NCBI GenBank assembly: GCA_947036575.1
Contig: CAMQSH010000065.1
Span: 1-9,757, forward strand
Source: an uncultured Brevinema sp.
GTDB taxonomy: Bacteria; Spirochaetota; Brevinematia; Brevinematales; Brevinemataceae
Direction: 5' to 3'
DNA: 9,757 bases
Part shown: positions 5,960 through 9,757 of the stretch, in pieces
How positions within the stretch are numbered: the first letter of the stretch is position 1
How the letters are laid out: every line of letters starts with the position of its first letter
Translations under genes and position numbers: made by a program
The notes under the pieces: model-generated
Seen by the model: the letters and a program-made list of their open reading frames with translations, nothing else
Databases searched by the model: none
Told to the model about the DNA's origin: nothing

Positions 5960-7171
5960 TCAATTATTTTCTATTTTGTTTTTATTCATGATGACAAAAG
6001 GGGTATATATTAGCACTGTAGATACTAAACACAATAGCTGCACCAGTATGCCTTTAATTCCACCCACTAAAAATCCACTAAGAAAAATAGGGGTAGTCCA
6101 CACTACAAAAACAGTACCAAATATTTCTAAAAAACCTATAGAAATACAATAATATGTAATCGATGTGCTGATAATAGGTGCCATAATAAAAGGTATAAGC
6201 ATATATTTATTTTGTATGATAGGCAGACCATATAAAATTGGCTCATTAATATTAAAAAACCCAGGAATCCAAGATAGTTTGAAGACTTCTTTATCTTGTT
6301 CTGTTTTAGCGGTTAAAAATAATGCTATGACTGCTCCCATAGTGAATCCAGATCCTGTGACAGAAACAAATTGATCTATAAATTGAGGCGTTACAAAATA
6401 AGGAGTTTGCAGTAATTCTCCATTTAGAATTTGCTGGTTAGTTAGTGCATTGGCAAGTAGAATAGGGAAAAAACTTGGGATAATAGAACCACCATGTACA
6501 CCATACCACCACATGATAGTAATTACTAAAGAAAAAATTATCATTCCAAGTAAAGATCCAAAGAAACTTTGTAAAGGAAGTTGAATATATTGGTGTATAA
6601 TAGATAAAAGAGTAGGGCAGAATAATTCGATCAAAATTGTTCCACTACTTATAATGATAAAAGGAAAAATAATAGCATAAGAATTCATTACAGCAGGAGG
6701 TATTCCTTCAGGAAGTTTACAATGAAGAGATATATAGGAGGAGATAATAAAATATAGATGACCTATAAGCGCTCCTATAATAAGAGCACTAATGATTCCT
6801 AGACTTCCAGAAAAAGTAGTATTAGTATCAAGGATCATAAAGATAATAGTTGCTAATATTCCAATACTTATTCCTTTCTTTTTTTTATTTTTTATATAGG
6901 TATAACTGGAGCTGAAAACAATAAATAATGAAATGTTATTAAAGATAGTACTAGATATTTTTTGGATAGGAAGATACCATAGAGATCCAAATAAAGAAGC
7001 CATAAATGTTTTATATCCTGATATAGGGAAATTTTGTAATAGTATAAAAAATGATCCCGTAATAATAATAGAAGATATTAACCCTATAGAATCCCTGATA
7101 TGTGCTAGAATTTGGGAGGAGGCTATTTTTTCAGCTATTAGAATAGTTTTTTCAGAGTAGTCTTTTTTCAT
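5960..7171 (-). CDS. Second PTS lactose/cellobiose-family EIIC, diverged paralogue
   Basis: This 403-residue membrane protein is clearly related to the adjacent 436-residue EIIC. Shared segments include SSYTYIKN versus IAYTYTQN, LPEGIPPAVMNSY, WWYGVHGG (H226), FIDQFVSVTGSGFTMG, GFFNINEPILYGLP (E310) and WTTPIFLSGFLVGG. It is about 33 residues shorter, mainly from shorter loops and C-terminus, but all landmark motifs survive, so it looks functional rather than decayed. The substrate may differ: the region after the His motif (GSIIPSFFPILLANALTNQQ) differs from its neighbour (PLVVMGIMGPILGANGLANQQ). It too lacks EIIA and EIIB partners. The start ATG has only a weak ribosome site (GTGAG, 5 bases upstream), unlike its neighbours, and the stop is TGA. 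It has a strong promoter of its own. Confidence 0.87.
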   Translation of the reverse strand: MKKDYSEKTILIAEKIASSQILAHIRDSIGLISSIIITGSFFILLQNFPISGYKTFMASLFGSLWYLPIQKISSTIFNNISLFIVFSSSYTYIKNKKKKGISIGILATIIFMILDTNTTFSGSLGIISALIIGALIGHLYFIISSYISLHCKLPEGIPPAVMNSYAIIFPFIIISSGTILIELFCPTLLSIIHQYIQLPLQSFFGSLLGMIIFSLVITIMWWYGVHGGSIIPSFFPILLANALTNQQILNGELLQTPYFVTPQFIDQFVSVTGSGFTMGAVIALFLTAKTEQDKEVFKLSWIPGFFNINEPILYGLPIIQNKYMLIPFIMAPIISTSITYYCISIGFLEIFGTVFVVWTTPIFLSGFLVGGIKGILVQLLCLVSTVLIYTPFVIMNKNKIENN

Positions 7172-7183
7172 GGTATCTCACTT

Positions 7184-7214
7184 GTATATTATTGTTTGTA
7201 CAATAATTATATAC
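7184..7214. promoter_or_regulatory. Imperfect inverted repeat over the start of the second EIIC transcript, possible operator
   Basis: ATTGT (7191-7195) and ACAAT (7200-7204) form a 5-bp dyad around TTGT. The outer arms GTATAT and ATATAC extend the symmetry to 7184-7214 with a 3-base offset on one side. The element covers the -10 box and predicted start site of the leftward promoter, where a repressor would act. No regulator gene is in the window. Confidence 0.35.
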
Positions 7215-7234
7215 GAGACAAGAATAAAAGTCAA
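7206..7234 (-). promoter_or_regulatory. Promoter of the second EIIC gene
   Basis: On the minus strand, TTGACT (7229-7234) and TATAAT (7206-7211) are 17 bases apart, one of the best promoter matches in the window. Transcription should start near 7199, giving a leader of about 28 bases. The rest of the gap to the next terminator (about 7235-7310) holds no gene that I can support. Confidence 0.75.
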
Positions 7235-7310
7235 TGGGAAAAATGTTGTTTCTATTCATGAAGCTAAGTAACTATAGGATATGAACAATTTTGTTTTTTA
7301 TTATATCTAT

Positions 7311-7343
7311 AAAAAAGAGCCCTTAATATAAGAGCTCTTTTTT
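7311..7343 (-). terminator. Rho-independent terminator after the small lipoprotein gene
   Basis: AAAAAAGAGC (7311-7320) pairs with GCTCTTTTTT (7334-7343). The stem continues inward as CTTA/TAAG around an ATA loop after one C-A mismatch. It lies 17 bases beyond the stop codon of the leftward lipoprotein gene and gives a T tract on either strand. Confidence 0.8.
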
Positions 7344-7359
7344 AGTTTTTTTGTAGTTA

Positions 7360-7494
7360 TTATTTTTCTAAAGTATCTACGATTATATCCTTTTCAGTAG
7401 TAGATGAATTATTCTCATCTTTATCATTAGAACAGGCAATAACCATAGTTAATAACATTAAACCTAGTAATATATTAAAATTGTTTTCATTCAT
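7360..7494 (-). CDS. Small (44-residue) putative lipoprotein
   Basis: The reading frame encodes a 44-residue peptide with a complete lipoprotein signal: a short polar start (MNENNF), a hydrophobic core (about 8-19), and a good lipobox Val-Ile-Ala-Cys21. The predicted mature part is 24 residues, hydrophilic and acidic (SNDKDENNSSTTEK, ending in DTLEK). AGAGG lies 5 bases before the ATG, and a strong terminator follows the stop, so the gene has all its expression signals despite its size. The n-region lacks the usual Lys/Arg, which is a weakness. Its function is unknown; I recognise no family. It lies 78 bases downstream of the sulfatase-fold gene in the same direction with no terminator between, so the two may share a transcript. 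Confidence 0.65.
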   Translation of the reverse strand: MNENNFNILLGLMLLTMVIACSNDKDENNSSTTEKDIIVDTLEK

Positions 7495-7524
7495 AGAAAC
7501 CTCTTTTCTATATTTACACATAAA

Positions 7525-7552
7525 TTTATATACAAAATAATCAATAAGGCAA
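7525..7552 (-). promoter_or_regulatory. Possible promoter of the small lipoprotein gene
   Basis: On the minus strand, TTGCCT (7547-7552) and TATAAA (7525-7530) are 16 bases apart, with the -10 box ending 30 bases before the ATG. The match is moderate. The gene could instead depend on read-through from the upstream sulfatase-fold gene. Confidence 0.4.
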
Positions 7553-7572
7553 ATAAATACTGAAGTTATTTT

Positions 7573-9417
7573 TTATTCTAAAATCTCTACAGAAGGAAGG
7601 TCTCTTATATTATCAAAATCATAAGAATCAAATTCAAAATCTCCTCCTGTAACACTTTTAACTTTAATAAAAGTAAGTTTATTATTTGTTAGGAGAGTAT
7701 TATATATAAACTCTTTTTGATCAGCACCACCTGATCCATAGGAAAAATAGTGAATTTCTTCTGGACGAATATAAGGGATATTAAAAACTCGGTTAGGAGG
7801 AGTTTTCACTAGATAATCAGGTATCTGAGTATTTGTAGAAAAAGTGTTTAAGATAGATCCGTGGAGATCACCTAGAGATAAAAATCTATTATCTATTCGC
7901 ATATTGTTTTGAGAGGTATTAAAATTTTTATCCATTAGCATCACAGGTAGATATTCAGTATTAAGTTCGGAGTTATGAAAATAAGTATTTCTATAAAAGT
8001 TATTTTGAGGGGAAGTTGATATAGAACGAACATATTTAAGAATACCAGTATACGGGGTAACCCCATGGTCAGCTACTACAATAATTCTTGTAGTATCATA
8101 AATATTTTGTTTTTTTAATATAGTAATTAAATTATTAAGCATACGCATATTATAAGTAACTTGCTGAAAAAGCACATCTTTTGTATTTTCTATAAATTTA
8201 TAAGAGCTTCCAGTAGGGTATTTTGGAGAAGAGTGAGGAGCATGAGCTCCTTGATTCTCAAAATAATAAAAAACTGGTGTTTCTGTTTTTTGAGAAGAAA
8301 TTAGAGATATAGAATTAAAAAATATCCATTGTGTTGGAAAATGATTACGCCAGTTAAAAGTAAATTGAATTTCTGCATGATTGGCTACTAAATTATTTTT
8401 TAATAAATAGGGAATATAGTAGTATAGAGAAATGTTGATAATAGGAATATTCATAAAGCGAATATCTGTATTAAGCCCGTTAGAAAGATCTGTTAAAGAA
8501 TCTGCAAATGATATAGAAATATCAATATTATGGTTAAGTTTTTTTGATACTTCTTGAAAAGCTTTATCTGTATAATAATATGCTGAATTAAGGTGAAACT
8601 GTGGTTCTTTAGAGATGTTTTTCTTATTAATAGCATCACTTAATTGAATTTGTGGAGAATATTGATACCCTCCTATCATATTAGGAAGAGCAGTAAGTGT
8701 TCTTCCTAAGCTTAATGAAGTAACATTATCATAAAAAGTAAAGTCTTTAGTCCATGCTTTTTGTTTGTCATCCCATTGATTAGTAATAATATTTAACATA
8801 AGAGGGGTAGATATAGAGTCAAACATAAAAAAGAGAAGGTTAGGTTTATTAGAAGATAGGATGATTTTTTCATTGTTTTCATTTGAAGGAGGTGAAATTT
8901 TCACTTGAGTAAGAGTAAGAATGTTTTCTGTTGAATAAAACAACAAGAATAATAGTAAAATGGGTTTATAAAAATTCTTTTTTAGGGCAAAGATCGTAAT
9001 AATAATACTGATAATAGGTATAATACCATCAAGAGCAAAATACCAAAAACTATATCCCAAAATAGATTTTGATGTAGTCAGAGTATTATTATCAATAAAA
9101 GTACCAAAATCATAGGAGGTGATTTTATAAAGGGATGTTCCAATAAGAAAAGTTAAAATAAGTCCAAGAATATAAAGGAATATTTTGGGGAGAAATCTAG
9201 AAGTAATAATTAATGTTATAAATAAAATAATACAGAGTAAGAGACTGTTTTGTAAATAAGGATTGTCAAATAAAAAATATTTGTTAATTGTCATTTCTTG
9301 AGAAAGAATCTGTACAGGGTAGGTCCAGAACACATAAAATAAGAAAGAAAATAAGCTCATAACAGGAAGAAAGTATAGTACAAATATATTTTTTAAAATG
9401 GATTTAGGATTATTCAT
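7573..9417 (-). CDS. Membrane-anchored sulfatase-fold (alkaline phosphatase superfamily) enzyme
   Basis: The 614-residue product has about five N-terminal membrane segments (roughly 10-31, 56-72, 78-97, 124-145, 151-168) and a large extracytoplasmic catalytic domain from about 190. This layout is that of LtaS-type glycerol-phosphate and EptA-type phosphoethanolamine transferases. Superfamily marks are KPNLLFFMFDS with metal ligand D200, SLGRTLTALPNMIGG with T240 as likely nucleophile, NQGAHAPH (388-395), and VVADHG with D450 and H451. GDLHGS near the C-terminus may supply another His. There is no Cys-x-Pro-x-Arg motif of formylglycine sulfatases, so a phosphotransferase or phosphodiesterase acting on an envelope glycan or lipid is more likely than a sulfatase. 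The substrate is not readable. The start ATG (9415-9417) has GAGG 6 bases upstream; an in-frame TTG 12 bases earlier overlaps that site. Confidence 0.82.
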   Translation of the reverse strand: MNNPKSILKNIFVLYFLPVMSLFSFLFYVFWTYPVQILSQEMTINKYFLFDNPYLQNSLLLCIILFITLIITSRFLPKIFLYILGLILTFLIGTSLYKITSYDFGTFIDNNTLTTSKSILGYSFWYFALDGIIPIISIIITIFALKKNFYKPILLLFLLFYSTENILTLTQVKISPPSNENNEKIILSSNKPNLLFFMFDSISTPLMLNIITNQWDDKQKAWTKDFTFYDNVTSLSLGRTLTALPNMIGGYQYSPQIQLSDAINKKNISKEPQFHLNSAYYYTDKAFQEVSKKLNHNIDISISFADSLTDLSNGLNTDIRFMNIPIINISLYYYIPYLLKNNLVANHAEIQFTFNWRNHFPTQWIFFNSISLISSQKTETPVFYYFENQGAHAPHSSPKYPTGSSYKFIENTKDVLFQQVTYNMRMLNNLITILKKQNIYDTTRIIVVADHGVTPYTGILKYVRSISTSPQNNFYRNTYFHNSELNTEYLPVMLMDKNFNTSQNNMRIDNRFLSLGDLHGSILNTFSTNTQIPDYLVKTPPNRVFNIPYIRPEEIHYFSYGSGGADQKEFIYNTLLTNNKLTFIKVKSVTGGDFEFDSYDFDNIRDLPSVEILE

Positions 9418-9453
9418 AGAGAACCTCAATATTATTTTTATTCTTAAGTAAGA

Positions 9454-9482
9454 ATTATACTATAAATAACTAATAAAATCAA
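9454..9482 (-). promoter_or_regulatory. Promoter of the sulfatase-fold gene
   Basis: On the minus strand, TTGATT (9477-9482) and a perfect TATAAT (9454-9459) are 17 bases apart. Transcription should start near 9447, with a leader of about 30 bases. It lies back to back with the enolase promoter, with about 53 bases between the two -35 boxes. Confidence 0.7.
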
Positions 9483-9535
9483 CAGCTATATTTATTTTAT
9501 AATGTTGTACATTTCATGTTTTTAACATTGTAAAT

Positions 9536-9564
9536 TTGACTTTTTATAAAAATAGATGTATGAT
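9536..9564 (+). promoter_or_regulatory. Promoter of eno
   Basis: TTGACT (9536-9541) and TATGAT (9559-9564) are 17 bases apart. Transcription should start near 9571, about 41 bases before the start codon. The strong match suits a highly expressed glycolytic gene. Confidence 0.75.
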
Positions 9565-9611
9565 ATTAGTAAATAAACAAAAGCTATTAAATAGTTAAAT
9601 CGGAGGGATTT

Positions 9612-9757
9612 ATGTCCATGATTGTAGATATAAGAGCTAGAGAGATTCTTGACTCACGCGGAAATCCAACAATTGAAGCAGATGTTGAGCTAGAGAACGG
9701 TGTTGTTGGTCGTGCTGCTGTACCAAGTGGTGCATCAACAGGTGAAAACGAAGCTGT
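9612..9757 (+). CDS. eno: Enolase (phosphopyruvate hydratase), 5' part only
   Basis: The first 48 residues are present before the window ends. They carry the enolase N-terminal signature IVDIRAREILDSRGNPTIEA, followed by VGRAAVPSGASTGENEA, whose SGAST loop closes over the active site and contributes a Mg2+-binding serine. Enolase converts 2-phosphoglycerate to phosphoenolpyruvate, the phosphate donor of the PTS. The first ATG (9612) is preferred because GGAGG ends 5 bases upstream; a second in-frame ATG at 9618 is 11 bases away. The gene is divergent from the sulfatase-fold gene and probably a separate unit. Confidence 0.95.
   Translation, partial: MSMIVDIRAREILDSRGNPTIEADVELENGVVGRAAVPSGASTGENEA

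Noticed and set aside
6165..6374. Rightward open frame inside the second EIIC gene
   Set aside because: It is antisense to conserved EIIC motifs, so it is a shadow of the real gene.
6933..7160. Rightward open frame over the 5' end of the second EIIC gene
   Set aside because: It is antisense to the N-terminal coding region and has no family resemblance.
7215..7310. Possible small gene or regulatory RNA between the second EIIC promoter and the terminator
   Set aside because: Only frames of about a dozen codons are present, with no ribosome site and no convincing RNA structure.
9418..9429. TTG start four codons upstream for the sulfatase-fold protein
   Set aside because: This TTG is part of the TTGAGG ribosome-site region of the ATG at 9417, which is the better start.

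Overview
The window is AT-rich bacterial DNA that uses the standard code: one gene ends in TGA, and tryptophans are encoded by TGG. Genes are tightly packed, with near-consensus sigma-70-type promoters and GGAGG/AAGGAG-like ribosome binding sites. The lipoprotein signals, including a loose Thr-Ser-Ser-Cys lipobox, a periplasm-type FMN-binding protein and a membrane sulfatase-fold enzyme fit a low-GC spirochaete, fusobacterium or firmicute. I cannot place the organism more precisely from sequence alone. There is no sign of phage, insertion sequence, CRISPR, tRNA or rRNA.

Layout. Positions 1-77 hold the apparent 3' tail of a rightward gene. It faces a leftward gene for a small secreted FMN-binding-domain protein (179-583), and a perfect 30-bp palindromic terminator (112-143) lies between them. 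A divergent promoter region (584-789) follows. A rightward two-gene unit comes next: a glucose/GlcNAc-family PTS enzyme IIBC (790-2229) and a TPR plus DUF218 lipoprotein (2260-3336), closed by a strong terminator. The rightward gene mupG (3522-4532), a 6-phospho-N-acetylmuramidase, has its own promoter. It converges on two leftward, paralogous PTS enzyme IIC genes of the lactose/cellobiose family (4545-5855 and 5960-7171), each with its own promoter. Further right, leftward, lie a 44-residue lipoprotein gene (7360-7494) and a membrane-anchored alkaline-phosphatase/sulfatase superfamily enzyme (7573-9417). The window ends in the 5' end of the enolase gene (9612 onward), transcribed divergently from the sulfatase gene.

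How the genes may work together. MupG of Staphylococcus aureus cleaves MurNAc-6-phosphate-GlcNAc, the product of PTS uptake of a peptidoglycan disaccharide. Here mupG lies between a GlcNAc-type EIIBC and two disaccharide-type EIICs. The simplest reading is a locus for salvage of cell-wall or chitin-derived amino sugars: disaccharide in through one or both EIICs, cleavage by MupG, and free GlcNAc in through EIIBC. No EIIA, no EIIB for the EIICs, no MurQ etherase, NagA/NagB or regulator is present, so those parts must be encoded elsewhere. The disaccharide assignment is inference. The DUF218 lipoprotein and the sulfatase-fold enzyme suggest further envelope-related functions, but their substrates cannot be read from the sequence.
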